Shown in pieces: positions 55,841 through 64,000 of a DNA stretch of 64,000 nucleotides. The first letter of the stretch is position 1. The number at the start of each line of letters is the position of its first letter. A program made the translations under genes and the position numbers. The notes beneath the pieces are model-generated. The model was not told where the DNA came from, searched no databases, and saw only the letters and a program-made list of their open reading frames with translations. The stretch covers positions 1 to 64,000 of the forward strand of contig NZ_JBBOOK010000002.1 of assembly GCF_038003045.1 (NCBI RefSeq). The letters run 5' to 3'. The DNA comes from Sporosarcina sp. FSL W7-1349 (GTDB lineage Bacteria > Bacillota > Bacilli > Bacillales_A > Planococcaceae).

Positions 55841-56632
55841 TTACCAGACGACCCGTTGGCGACGTTTATATACTTTACTATTGCGGTAATCTTTTTCGTC
55901 TTCTTTGCCAATTCCCAAGTAATGTTCACGAACTTCTTCATTGGACAACAGATCCTCGGCATTGCCCTGCATGACGACACGACCGCCTTCCATTATGTAG
56001 CCGTAATCGGCAATGCCAAGTGCCACATTGGCATTCTGTTCAACTACCAGAATGGACATGCCTTCCTCTTTATTGATCTGCTTAATGTTTTGGAAGATTT
56101 CCTGTACGAGCAATGGCGCGATTCCAAGGGATGGTTCATCCAGCAAAAGGAGCTTCGGCTTAGCCATCAGACCTCTTCCGATCGCCAACATTTGCTGTTC
56201 TCCACCTGAAAGGAAACCGGCTTTACGGCCTTGCAGCATCTTTAACTTCGGAAAATACTCATAGATCTGGTTGATATCCCTTTTAATGTTGGAACGGTCC
56301 TTTCGCGTATAAGCTCCAGCAATCAGATTTTCCTCAACCGTCAAGTCTTTGAAGACGCGTCTTCCTTCCATACTGAGAAAGATGCCGCTCCGGACAATGA
56401 CATCGGGTGTCGTATTCCCGATATTTTTACCAAGAAATTCAATGGACCCATCAGTGATCAGTCCACCCTCCCCTGCTAAAAGACCGGAAATGGCTTTCAA
56501 AGTCGTCGATTTTCCGGCACCGTTACTCCCCAGCAACGCAACAATCTTTCCTTCTGGAACATGAAGCGACATCCCTTTAAGCGCTAAAATGATTTTGTCA
56601 TAAACCGCCTCAATATTATTTACATGGAGCAT
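55841..56632 (-). CDS. livF: Liv-type ABC transporter ATPase (LivF)
   Basis: A 263-residue ATPase with Walker A GSNGAGKST, signature LSGGEQQM and Walker B LLLLDEPSLGIAP, the LivF type. The C-terminus carries a basic tail (RNSKVYKRRQRVVW) longer than usual. It is the last gene of the Liv/acyl-CoA synthetase operon, 145 bases after the binding-protein gene. Confidence 0.9.
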   Translation of the reverse strand: MLHVNNIEAVYDKIILALKGMSLHVPEGKIVALLGSNGAGKSTTLKAISGLLAGEGGLITDGSIEFLGKNIGNTTPDVIVRSGIFLSMEGRRVFKDLTVEENLIAGAYTRKDRSNIKRDINQIYEYFPKLKMLQGRKAGFLSGGEQQMLAIGRGLMAKPKLLLLDEPSLGIAPLLVQEIFQNIKQINKEEGMSILVVEQNANVALGIADYGYIMEGGRVVMQGNAEDLLSNEEVREHYLGIGKEDEKDYRNSKVYKRRQRVVW

Positions 56633-56753
56633 CGAACTTCTCCTCCCCGATCAAATACACTTCTTGTATTTGTGAATGATACCTTACAGAAAAGGACAAA
56701 CGGGAAATCGCATGGAAAAATCCGATGCTTCTCCCGTCTGAGTCCCTTTATAA

Positions 56754-56767
56754 GCGGGAAATCCCGC
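56754..56767. repeat. Perfect 14-bp palindrome after the binding-protein gene
   Basis: GCGGGAAATCCCGC lies 10 bases past the stop codon of the Liv-type binding-protein gene. With further pairing to the left it may form an RNA hairpin that protects or partly terminates the transcript before livF. Confidence 0.45.
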
Positions 56768-56777
56768 CGAATGTCAA

Positions 56778-58052
56778 TTAGTCATTATGGCTAATGTATT
56801 CAGTGAGCTGTTCCCACTTACCGTTTTTAACGATTCCAAGGCGAGTCTTATCTGTACCTGCGTGGTTATCAGCACTGAAAGTAACAGGTGCACCAAGGCC
56901 GCCAAGATCTAGGTCAGTCAAAGTTTCCAAACCGGCACGGATCGCTTCACCATCAAGCTCCCCATCCGTCTGTTTAGCAGCTGCTTCGATACCGGCAGCC
57001 ATGATTTTCGCTGTAGTCCATCCTTGTACGAACTTTTGGTCGATGTCTTCTAGCGTTTTTCCTTCCCCTTTAAGATACTCTTCGATTTCAGCCATTCCAG
57101 GGAAGTCCTCATATGGCATTGCATGTGAAAGGATACCCATGTAACCTTCTGCAATGTCCGCGCCTACAATATCAATAACTCCTTCACCGGATGCCCAGTT
57201 CAAACCGAAAAATTGCGTATCGATATCGAGTGTTTTGGCATCCCGAAGAATAGTGGAAGTAGCAGCCCAAGTTTGTTGGATGATCGCATAATCAGGATTT
57301 TTCTTCTCCATGTTCAACAATTGAGATTGCGCTTCTGTCGCCTGTACGTCGATTACTTGCTCGTCAACTACTTCAACACCGATTTCAGCTGCATACGCCT
57401 TAATATCTTCAACTGGAGAACGCCCGAATGCAGTGTCATTGTATAGTAATGCAAGGGTCGGATTGTCCCCTTCGTGATTTTCCTTGATCCACTTGACAAT
57501 CGTACGGCCTTGGTCAGAATAAGATGCCGCTGTTAAGAAGTTATACGGACTTTCTTCAAGATCTTTCAAGTTTTCCGAATAAGAAGCGGAGAAGTATGGA
57601 AGTTTATCGTTTGCTACTTGCTGACGAAGTGCTTCCGTATCTCCAGTTCCCCACCCAAGAACTGCAGAAACCTTCTCTTTGTCACGAAGCTGCTGATAGA
57701 TTTTTTGTGCTTCCGGAATTGCATAAGCATAGTCTTTTCCGTTTAGTTCAATGGAAACCCCTTCAATGCCGCCTGTTTTTTCCAAATGTTTAAAGAATGC
57801 TTGCTCACCTTCAGCGAATGGTGTTCCAACGTCGCCTGTACCTCCTGTAAGGTCGAACAAACCACCAACAACAACTTTACGTTTCTCGCCTGAGCTGGCA
57901 GATTCGCCGTCATTGCCGCTTGTGGATGCGCCTTCTGCCGGCCCGTCAGTTGTCGTTGTTTTCCCCGCATCATCCCCGCCGCCGCAAGCCGCAAGGATTA
58001 AGAGCATCATCAAACCGACCAATAAAGCTAAAAATTTATTCCTGCTCTTCAT
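56778..58052 (-). CDS. Liv-type substrate-binding lipoprotein
   Basis: A 424-residue periplasmic-binding-type I protein (Peripla_BP_6). The signal peptide ends in the lipobox LAAC (Cys about residue 23), then a Gly/Asp/Thr/Ser linker and VVGGLFDLTGGTGDVGTPFAEGEQAF at the start of the domain. Relatives bind branched-chain amino acids, amides, or aromatic or aliphatic acids. The acyl-CoA synthetase in the same operon argues for a carboxylic acid. Confidence 0.9.
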   Translation of the reverse strand: MKSRNKFLALLVGLMMLLILAACGGGDDAGKTTTTDGPAEGASTSGNDGESASSGEKRKVVVGGLFDLTGGTGDVGTPFAEGEQAFFKHLEKTGGIEGVSIELNGKDYAYAIPEAQKIYQQLRDKEKVSAVLGWGTGDTEALRQQVANDKLPYFSASYSENLKDLEESPYNFLTAASYSDQGRTIVKWIKENHEGDNPTLALLYNDTAFGRSPVEDIKAYAAEIGVEVVDEQVIDVQATEAQSQLLNMEKKNPDYAIIQQTWAATSTILRDAKTLDIDTQFFGLNWASGEGVIDIVGADIAEGYMGILSHAMPYEDFPGMAEIEEYLKGEGKTLEDIDQKFVQGWTTAKIMAAGIEAAAKQTDGELDGEAIRAGLETLTDLDLGGLGAPVTFSADNHAGTDKTRLGIVKNGKWEQLTEYISHND

Positions 58053-58124
58053 ATCAAATTCCCCCTTTTTTTGTATGGAAAGAAACCTATGAACATATAC
58101 ATGTCCGGTTTCGAGTTCCCGCCC

Positions 58125-59186
58125 CTAATACGAAAATGGCCACAATCTGAAATACTTTTTAATATTCAACCATATATGCGCTAATCCGCCTGGTTCGAAA
58201 ATAAGGAAAAGGATAATCACGGCTCCGAATACGAACTCTTTTAAAGAGGAGAAAAGCTGATACAGATCGGGCATGATGCCAGCCAGGACATCAACAAGCA
58301 AACTTAGCAAAACCGGTAATAATGTGATGAATACTGCCCCGAAGATGGAACCAATAATACTGCCAAGCCCACCGATCAGGATCATAGCCAAATATTCAAT
58401 GGACACATGGAAGCTATACAATTCAGGGCTCACGATCATCGTGTAATGCGCCAATAAGGCCCCGGCAATGCCGACGAAGAAGGAGCTGATGGCAAATGCC
58501 ATAACTTTGTATTTAAATAGGTTGATCCCCATGATCTGTGCAGCGATATCCCGTTCATGGACCGCCAAGAAAGCGCGTCCCGTCCTAGACCGAAACAGGT
58601 TTGTCGCATAAAGGACAGTCAACAATAAGATGACGACGCATAAGTAGTAATAGGCGGTATTACTGGAAAGAGAAAATTCGCCTATTGACGGGCGGCTAAG
58701 AACTAACCCAGCCGTTCCTCCTGTGAGACTATCCCATCGACTGATGACAAATAGGATAATGACTTGCGCTGCCAATGTTGCAATGGCCAAATAGAGTCCT
58801 TTTAGACGGAGCGATGGAATGCCGAACAACCCGCCGACAACCGCTGTGACAATACCCGCCAATGGTAAAGCGATCCAGAAGCTCAGTCCCAATGTGGATG
58901 TCAGGATTGCCGAAGTATAACCACCCACTCCGAGGAAAGCACCTACCCCGATGGAGATTTGACCCGTATATCCTGTCAGAAGATTGAGGCCGATTGCACC
59001 AACTGATGCAATCGCACATAACGTCAACAATCCGACCCAATAACTGGACGTGAAAAGAGGTACAGCCAGAACGAGCAGCACGATGACTGCCCATTTGATT
59101 TTGACCGACGTTGTCCCAAACATTTTCATATCTTCTTTATATGATGTTTTATATTTCCCACTATTCATTGCAAATGGATTACGCAC
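58125..59186 (-). CDS. livM: Liv-type ABC transporter permease (LivM)
   Basis: A 353-residue permease with about nine helices and the LLTGYTGQISIGVGAFLGVGGYTSA motif of LivM. The GTG start at 59186 lies 7 bases after AAAGGGTG and 4 bases after the livH stop codon, so translation is coupled. Confidence 0.9.
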   Translation of the reverse strand: MRNPFAMNSGKYKTSYKEDMKMFGTTSVKIKWAVIVLLVLAVPLFTSSYWVGLLTLCAIASVGAIGLNLLTGYTGQISIGVGAFLGVGGYTSAILTSTLGLSFWIALPLAGIVTAVVGGLFGIPSLRLKGLYLAIATLAAQVIILFVISRWDSLTGGTAGLVLSRPSIGEFSLSSNTAYYYLCVVILLLTVLYATNLFRSRTGRAFLAVHERDIAAQIMGINLFKYKVMAFAISSFFVGIAGALLAHYTMIVSPELYSFHVSIEYLAMILIGGLGSIIGSIFGAVFITLLPVLLSLLVDVLAGIMPDLYQLFSSLKEFVFGAVIILFLIFEPGGLAHIWLNIKKYFRLWPFSY

Positions 59187-59190
59187 GAGC

Positions 59191-60075
59191 TCACACCCTT
59201 TCTATTCCCCGTCTGCCGAACAATCCGTATGGTTTGATCATCAAAATGAGGAGGACGATGATAAATGGCACAACCTCTTTCAGACCCCCACCGATAAGCG
59301 GATCCAAATATCCTCCAGCCAAACTTTGCAAGACTCCGATGATGAATCCGCCGACAATGGCCCCCAGCACACTGTCGAGACCTCCCAAGATGACAACCGG
59401 CAAAACGGTTAGGCCAATTGAAGCCATCGTAGGGCTCAGCCCGTTAATGTTTCCTAATAGGATACCACCGACCGCCGCAACGACTGCCGCAATCGCCCAA
59501 GTAGTAGCATAGACATATTTGACGCTAATCCCCATCGACATTGCCGCTTGCTGATCATCAGCTACTGCACGCATGGCGATTCCCATTTTGGAGAATTTGA
59601 AGAACAGTGAAAATATGGTTAGCAAGACGATTACAACGATAAACGACCACAAGTAAACCGGTGTTATAATGATGCCGCCAAATTTAAGCGGCGTAGGTGG
59701 AAATACTTGAGGGAAAGTTCTTGTCTGATGCCCCCAAATCATGTGCACGGCTCCCCCCAATAGACTGGATAATCCAATGGTCGCCATAATGACAGAAATG
59801 ACCGGTGCATTCATCAATGGCCGAACTACAAGCCTTTCCACAACTAACCCAAGTAGAGCACTGAAAACCAAAGTAATTGCCACTGCAATTATGAAAGGCA
59901 CTTTATAAGCTGTCATAAGAATCAAGCAAATGTAAGACCCGATAATGACGAACTCCCCGTTCGCCAGATTCAACGCATCGCTCGCCCGATAGATGAGGAC
60001 GAAACCCAGTGCCACAAGTCCATAAATACTGCCTACAACGATTCCGGTGACAAGCATTTGAATGAAAAACGTCAT
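59191..60075 (-). CDS. livH: Liv-type ABC transporter permease (LivH)
   Basis: A 294-residue permease with eight or so helices. ALGFVLIYRASDALNLANGEFVIIGSYI is the LivH signature. Its ribosome binding site (GGAGGTGG) is inside the end of the upstream acyl-CoA synthetase gene, whose stop codon is 3 bases before the livH start. Confidence 0.91.
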   Translation of the reverse strand: MTFFIQMLVTGIVVGSIYGLVALGFVLIYRASDALNLANGEFVIIGSYICLILMTAYKVPFIIAVAITLVFSALLGLVVERLVVRPLMNAPVISVIMATIGLSSLLGGAVHMIWGHQTRTFPQVFPPTPLKFGGIIITPVYLWSFIVVIVLLTIFSLFFKFSKMGIAMRAVADDQQAAMSMGISVKYVYATTWAIAAVVAAVGGILLGNINGLSPTMASIGLTVLPVVILGGLDSVLGAIVGGFIIGVLQSLAGGYLDPLIGGGLKEVVPFIIVLLILMIKPYGLFGRRGIERV

Positions 60076-60078
60076 ATG

Positions 60079-61977
60079 TTACGCCACCTCCTGCTCAAGT
60101 TTCAACTGAATGACTTGAAGACTGATTTCCTCTACATTGTCCAGATCCGACTCGGTCATCATCACTTCATGGCTGTCCGAATACATTCCGTCAATGAGCG
60201 ATCTGTACTTGTCTTCAATAAATTTCCGTCTCACTTTCAACGTACGAGTGAGCTCACCGTCATTCGCATTGAATTGCTTGTGAAGGATAGCGAATTTCTT
60301 AACCCTCGCCTCAGGCGGAACTTTACTCATCAATTTGGTCACTTCTTGTTCGATGAAATCGACAACTTGCGGATGTCTCGACAAGTCGGAGTATTCCGTA
60401 TAGATGATGCGGTTTTTATCCGCCCATCGACCCACGCTGTTCATATCGACATTCAATATTGCCGTCATATATGGTCTGTCTTTCCCGTAGCAGACCGCCT
60501 CTTGGATGTAAGGGCTTGATTTCAATGTGTTCTCAACAATTCTCGGATAAATTGTATTCCCATTCGGTGCTGTGACTATATCCTCCTGTCTATCCAGGAT
60601 ATACAAATGACCGTCGTCGTCCATCCGACCGCAATCACCAATGGAAATCCATCCGTCTACGACCAACTTCCGATCCTCTTCGTTTAAATACTGGGAAAAG
60701 ATTGCAGGATTCTTAACGAAGATATCCCCATTCTCCTCGACCCGCACTTCCGTATTCGGAAGAGGAATACCTGTACTTCCCGCCCGGATGTCATCGTCGT
60801 GGTGAACGAATGCAATACCGGCAAATTCGGTTCCACCATACGTCTGTTTCAAATTCAGTCCGATACTATGGTAGAAGTGAAATGCGTCCGGTTGCAGGGC
60901 AGCCCCCGCCACATATGCGCGCCTCGTTCTGGATAAGCCCAAGTGGTCACGGATTGCACTGAAGACAAGGAAGTCACCAAGCTTATACATGAACTGGTCG
61001 CCACCAGAAGGCTTCCGGTTATTCAGCTTCGCTTCGGCAACCCGGTCCCCATACTTTTTGAACAGATTGAAGACTTTCTTTTTGAACCAGGTCGACCCTT
61101 CCATACGGATTGTGAAATTGGACATGAGCGTCTGATAGACCCGTGGAGGCGCCATCAAAGTCTGTGGTCCGATTTCTCTAAGGTCCCCGATGACCGTATG
61201 CGGCTTCTCAGGGAAATTGACGACCGTTCCAGTCAGTAGCGGTATGATCGTACTGAGCACTTTCTCATGGATCCACGAAAGTGGCAGAAAAGAGAAATAG
61301 TCGTCCTTTTTCGTCATCTTGTCAATCGCTATCAAACTTTCTGCCGCATTGATCAGATTATCATGGGTCAACATGACTCCTTTCGGATTGCCAGTCGTTG
61401 CTGCACTATAGGCAATGACTGCCATATCCTTTCCGAGCGACCGTTCAGTTTGAGTCCGAAAAAAGTCCGGCTGATCTTTTGTCAACAAGCTGCCTTGTTC
61501 CAATAACTCGTCAAAGTCGACCAGCTTCGGATGTTTGTAATAACGCATACCTTGTGGATTGTAGTAAATGATGTGCTCCACCAATGGAATTTGCTCTTCG
61601 ATTTCAAGAAGCTTGTCCACTTGCTCTTGGTCTTCAACGATGACAATACGAGCCTTACAATCATTCAGATAATAGACAATTTGCTCCGGTAATGACTCTT
61701 GGTAAATCCCGACTGAAATACCATCCAATACTTGAGTAGCCATTTGTGAAAAGAGCCATTGAGGTTTGTTCTCTCCAATGATTGCTAGTATCTCGCCTTT
61801 TTTAAATTGAAACCGATCTGATGATAAGGCGAGCGCAAGTTGCTCGACTTTTTCATAATACTCCCCCCAGGTGATTTCGTTCCATATCCCGAGGTACTTC
61901 TGCCTGAGCGCGACTTCATTCTTTTCTTTAGCCGCCCGTTCAGCTAAAAGTCCAGGCAATGTTCTTTCTAATCCCAT
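60079..61977 (-). CDS. AMP-dependent (long-chain) acyl-CoA synthetase
   Basis: A 632-residue ANL-superfamily ligase. The P-loop is YSAATTGNPKG (190-200), then YGGTEFAG, DGWISIGDCGRMDDDGH and LDRQEDIV, with the C-terminal domain after about residue 480. It is of the FadD15-like long type and should activate a carboxylic acid to its CoA thioester. Lying between livG and livH, 3 bases from livH, it is clearly part of the importer operon, which suggests that the transported compound is activated on entry. The acid is unknown. Confidence 0.9.
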   Translation of the reverse strand: MGLERTLPGLLAERAAKEKNEVALRQKYLGIWNEITWGEYYEKVEQLALALSSDRFQFKKGEILAIIGENKPQWLFSQMATQVLDGISVGIYQESLPEQIVYYLNDCKARIVIVEDQEQVDKLLEIEEQIPLVEHIIYYNPQGMRYYKHPKLVDFDELLEQGSLLTKDQPDFFRTQTERSLGKDMAVIAYSAATTGNPKGVMLTHDNLINAAESLIAIDKMTKKDDYFSFLPLSWIHEKVLSTIIPLLTGTVVNFPEKPHTVIGDLREIGPQTLMAPPRVYQTLMSNFTIRMEGSTWFKKKVFNLFKKYGDRVAEAKLNNRKPSGGDQFMYKLGDFLVFSAIRDHLGLSRTRRAYVAGAALQPDAFHFYHSIGLNLKQTYGGTEFAGIAFVHHDDDIRAGSTGIPLPNTEVRVEENGDIFVKNPAIFSQYLNEEDRKLVVDGWISIGDCGRMDDDGHLYILDRQEDIVTAPNGNTIYPRIVENTLKSSPYIQEAVCYGKDRPYMTAILNVDMNSVGRWADKNRIIYTEYSDLSRHPQVVDFIEQEVTKLMSKVPPEARVKKFAILHKQFNANDGELTRTLKVRRKFIEDKYRSLIDGMYSDSHEVMMTESDLDNVEEISLQVIQLKLEQEVA

Positions 61978-61992
61978 CGCATGTCAACCCCT

Positions 61993-62766
61993 TTAAATAA
62001 CGTTTTCTTCCCCAATGTATGCTTTAATGACGTCCGGATTTTTCTGGATTTCCTCAGGTGTCCCGAAGCCAATACGTTTTCCGAAATCCAAGACGGCAAT
62101 ATGGTCAGAAAGACTCATTACAATCCCCAGATCGTGCTCAATCAAGACAACGGTAGCGTTCATGACCTCATGCATATCTAATATGAAACGTGCCATCAGG
62201 TCCTTCTCCGCATTATTCATCCCTGCCATCGGCTCGTCCAACAGAATCAGTTCAGGGCCTAATGCCAAGGCCCTCCCCACCTCAACCCGCTTCTGCAATC
62301 CATATGGCAGCGTTCCGACAGGCGTATGCCGAATGTCCTGAAGCTCCAGAAACTCGATTACTTCTTCCACTTTACGTCGATGTGCGATCTCCTCATTCGA
62401 TGCTTTTCCCACGAAGAAGCCCCCGGTAATCGGTCCTGAATTCATCAGCGTATGCCGACCTAACTTCAAGTTATCGAGCACAGACATCTGTGCAAACAGT
62501 GCAATGTTCTGGAAAGCCCGGGCAATGCCCAATGTTGTGCGCATATACGGTTTCATATTTATAATCTCTTGGCCTTTGAACCGTATGGATCCGCTGGTCG
62601 GCTGGTAAAGCCCACTGATGCAGTTCAACATACTTGTCTTCCCAGCACCATTCGGCCCAATCAGCGAGAAAATCTCCCCTTCTTCAATATGATACGTAAC
62701 GCTATCTAGTGCTTTTACACCCCCAAATTGTAAAGACACATTTTCTATTTCTAGTATAGGTCCCAC
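61993..62766 (-). CDS. livG: Liv-type ABC transporter ATPase (LivG)
   Basis: A 257-residue ATPase with Walker A GPNGAGKTS, Walker B LILLDEPMAGMN and the C-terminal BCA_ABC_TP_C segment IQKNPDVIKAYIG. In place of a standard LSGGQ signature it reads LPYGLQKR, as usual for LivG. The start is GTG 62766, 8 bases after GAGGGGG. It is the first gene of the operon, behind a strong promoter. Confidence 0.91.
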   Translation of the reverse strand: MGPILEIENVSLQFGGVKALDSVTYHIEEGEIFSLIGPNGAGKTSMLNCISGLYQPTSGSIRFKGQEIINMKPYMRTTLGIARAFQNIALFAQMSVLDNLKLGRHTLMNSGPITGGFFVGKASNEEIAHRRKVEEVIEFLELQDIRHTPVGTLPYGLQKRVEVGRALALGPELILLDEPMAGMNNAEKDLMARFILDMHEVMNATVVLIEHDLGIVMSLSDHIAVLDFGKRIGFGTPEEIQKNPDVIKAYIGEENVI

Positions 62767-62814
62767 ATTGAATCCCCCTCTTCCCGTCCACAACTAATTG
62801 TAAGCGTTGTCATG

Positions 62815-62843
62815 ATTCTACAGAGAACTAGATAATTTGTCAA
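62815..62843 (-). promoter_or_regulatory. Sigma-A promoter of the Liv/acyl-CoA synthetase operon
   Basis: On the minus strand TTGACA (62838-62843), a 17-bp spacer and TAGAAT (62815-62820) make a near-consensus promoter 49 bases before livG. Confidence 0.8.
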
Positions 62844-62849
62844 TGCACT

Positions 62850-62867
62850 TTTCGTAATTTTACGAAA
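62850..62867. promoter_or_regulatory. Palindromic operator candidate beside the livG promoter
   Basis: TTTCGTAATTTTACGAAA is a perfect 8-2-8 inverted repeat that ends 7 bases upstream of the -35 box. Size and position suit a dimeric repressor or activator; the regulator is not in the window. Confidence 0.6.
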
Positions 62868-63131
62868 GTTATAAAGTATAAGAATCGGAATTATTAAAAT
62901 TAATTATATTAGTATAGAAATAAACGGAATTGAATGTGGTTTCTCCTAATTACTTCGCAGTTCCTTATAACTTAAGACTGTTAAAAATGCCATTATATTA
63001 ACATTTATCGCCATACCAAACAATTAGCTCCGCCATTTCTCCTCCATGAACGAACCAAAAAATGTTATCCATACTTAATAATCCTTATCCTATAACAGTT
63101 TTTCTTTTTTCACTTTGTTTCATATACAAGA
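62868..63131. other. AT-rich gap without a recognised gene
   Basis: Between the operator and the terminator at 63132 nothing codes convincingly on either strand, and no repeat or known RNA motif was recognised. Confidence 0.4.
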
Positions 63132-63171
63132 AAAAACCATTGCGGTAAATTTCTCTACCTGCAATGGTTTT
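63132..63171 (-). terminator. Terminator downstream of rsbR-like gene
   Basis: AAAACCATTGCGGTA / TACCTGCAATGGTTTT stem with one bulge and T-rich ends. It is about 170 bases after the rsbR-like stop codon. Confidence 0.78.
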
Positions 63172-63342
63172 AATTCGACAATTTTTTTATTTCCGAGGCT
63201 TTATAAAATTCTGCTCATATTGAAATCGATCAATTACTCATAGCATATTTATATGCGCCGATTATCCCTCTACTCGGGTTGCGCACCTGCAAAACAATTT
63301 TTTTACATAAAATCGTTTCCTATATAATAGCCGGATTGCATG
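63172..63342 (-). other. Structured 3 prime region after the rsbR-like gene
   Basis: On the minus strand this stretch has short hairpins in a row: GGTGCGCAACC, CCCGAGTAGAGGG and GCATATAAATATGC. No gene is supported. It may be a 3 prime untranslated region or a small RNA. Confidence 0.3.
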
Positions 63343-64000
63343 TCACTCAGACGCCACATAATATCTGCCCTTAAAAGCTTGCTGCAAAGAGCTGAACGTT
63401 TCCACTTGCGAAAAGTCAAGTCCCAATTGAATAGCAGTTTGGGCAATTTCCGGGCGAATTCCGGTTATCGTCGAATGAATACCTAAAAGTTTCAAGACTT
63501 GCGTAATCTGAAAGATTTGATGAGCCACCATCGTATCGATGATCTTGACGCCCGACAAGTCGATGAATAGATGACGGACACCTACCGTTACGCATTTATT
63601 GGGAAGATAGTCCATGAAAGCCTGAGCGCGCATCGTGTCGATATCTCCGATCAATGGCAAAATCCCGACAGTATCGTCAATTTTTATGACGGGAGTCCAT
63701 AGCTCCTCAATCAGACTTTGCTGTGCCATGAATCTCTTATCAATGATGGCGTGATACATCTCCGCAAATTGAACGTTCAGCTCGTCAAATGCAATATGGA
63801 TCAGATCTCCCCAATGAATGATATCTTCCAGATCTACTTCATTCTTTTTCAAAGAAGCAAACCGTTGCACGAAGGTCCAGAAGGTATGCCTGACATTGCT
63901 CAAAGCATCCAACACTTCATGGATTGGCGTATTGCTATTCACCCGGCTCTCCGCCACAATGGCTGCCCAGCTCTTCTTATTGTTCTCAAACTCCTCTTTA
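63343..64000 (-). CDS. RsbR-type stressosome protein (STAS domain), N-terminus cut by window edge
   Basis: The frame stays open through position 64000, giving at least 218 residues of an expected 270-280; the true start is outside. The N-terminal part is helical like RsbR non-heme-globin-type sensors, and the last 110 residues form a STAS domain with LFIDLSGVKIIDTMVAHQI, whose Thr is the RsbT phosphorylation position. RsbR paralogues with RsbS build the stressosome that controls sigma-B or other outputs. No rsbS or rsbT is inside the window. Confidence 0.85.
   Translation of the reverse strand, partial: KEEFENNKKSWAAIVAESRVNSNTPIHEVLDALSNVRHTFWTFVQRFASLKKNEVDLEDIIHWGDLIHIAFDELNVQFAEMYHAIIDKRFMAQQSLIEELWTPVIKIDDTVGILPLIGDIDTMRAQAFMDYLPNKCVTVGVRHLFIDLSGVKIIDTMVAHQIFQITQVLKLLGIHSTITGIRPEIAQTAIQLGLDFSQVETFSSLQQAFKGRYYVASE

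Noticed and set aside
56778..58052. Branched-chain amino acid as certain substrate
   Set aside because: The family name suggests it, but the acyl-CoA synthetase in the operon makes this unsafe.

Overview
The window is chromosomal DNA of a Gram-positive, endospore-forming, motile, aerobic member of the Bacillales. Sporosarcina or a close Planococcaceae relative fits best. A gamma-type small acid-soluble spore protein and a PdaA-type cortex deacetylase, each behind a sigma-G-like promoter, show sporulation. MotAB behind a sigma-D-like promoter and two chemoreceptors show motility. The order ygxA-ygzB-perR-bcp-hemL-ygaE-ygaD-ygaC-sspE-mutY-yfhP-yfhH-recX-yfhF-pdaA follows the Bacillus subtilis backbone with accessory blocks inserted. 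The genus is an inference; no rRNA gene body is inside the window. No prophage, transposase, tRNA gene or CRISPR array was seen.

Layout. 1-210: tandem rRNA-type promoters firing out of the left edge. 0.5-11.5 kb: ygxA, ygzB, a Bce-type antibiotic-sensing and detoxification module in which the two-component pair and the ABC transporter converge, perR with its own PerR box, a 2-hydroxyacid dehydrogenase, bcp, hemL and an ArAE exporter. 11.58-12.19 kb: a non-coding higher-order tandem repeat with an exact 82-bp period. 12.2-18 kb: an App/Dpp-type oligopeptide permease operon. 18-29 kb: ABC exporter, ygaC, sspE, mutY, yfhP, yfhH, recX, yfhF, pdaA, an OsmC protein and class I fumarase. 29.5-38.8 kb: a P1B-4 metal ATPase with a PerR-like box, YihY and YtxH proteins, an AGCS symporter, motAB, an M29 aminopeptidase and a beta-carbonic anhydrase. 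38.9-44.1 kb: acetyltransferase, TspO-like protein, thiT under a TPP riboswitch, small membrane proteins, methionine aminopeptidase and a DEAD-box helicase. 44.1-47.4 kb: an Asp/Glu racemase, a FemAB transferase and a D-aspartate-ligase-like ATP-grasp enzyme, probably for the peptidoglycan interpeptide bridge. 47.7-53 kb: two chemoreceptors and a heme O synthase. 53.3-62.9 kb: a polar amino-acid ABC importer and a Liv-type importer whose operon contains an acyl-CoA synthetase. 63.3 kb to the end: an RsbR-type stressosome protein cut by the window edge.

Several units are wired together by visible regulatory sites: PerR boxes at perR and at the metal ATPase, a shared TTACATTTTCGTYA box before both halves of the Bce module, a TPP riboswitch on thiT, and an 18-bp palindrome next to the strong promoter of the Liv/acyl-CoA synthetase operon. 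Two families of palindromic dispersed repeats (four and two copies), one copy nested in a third element, add a mobile-looking non-coding layer. The 82-bp tandem array and these repeats are the least explained parts of the window.
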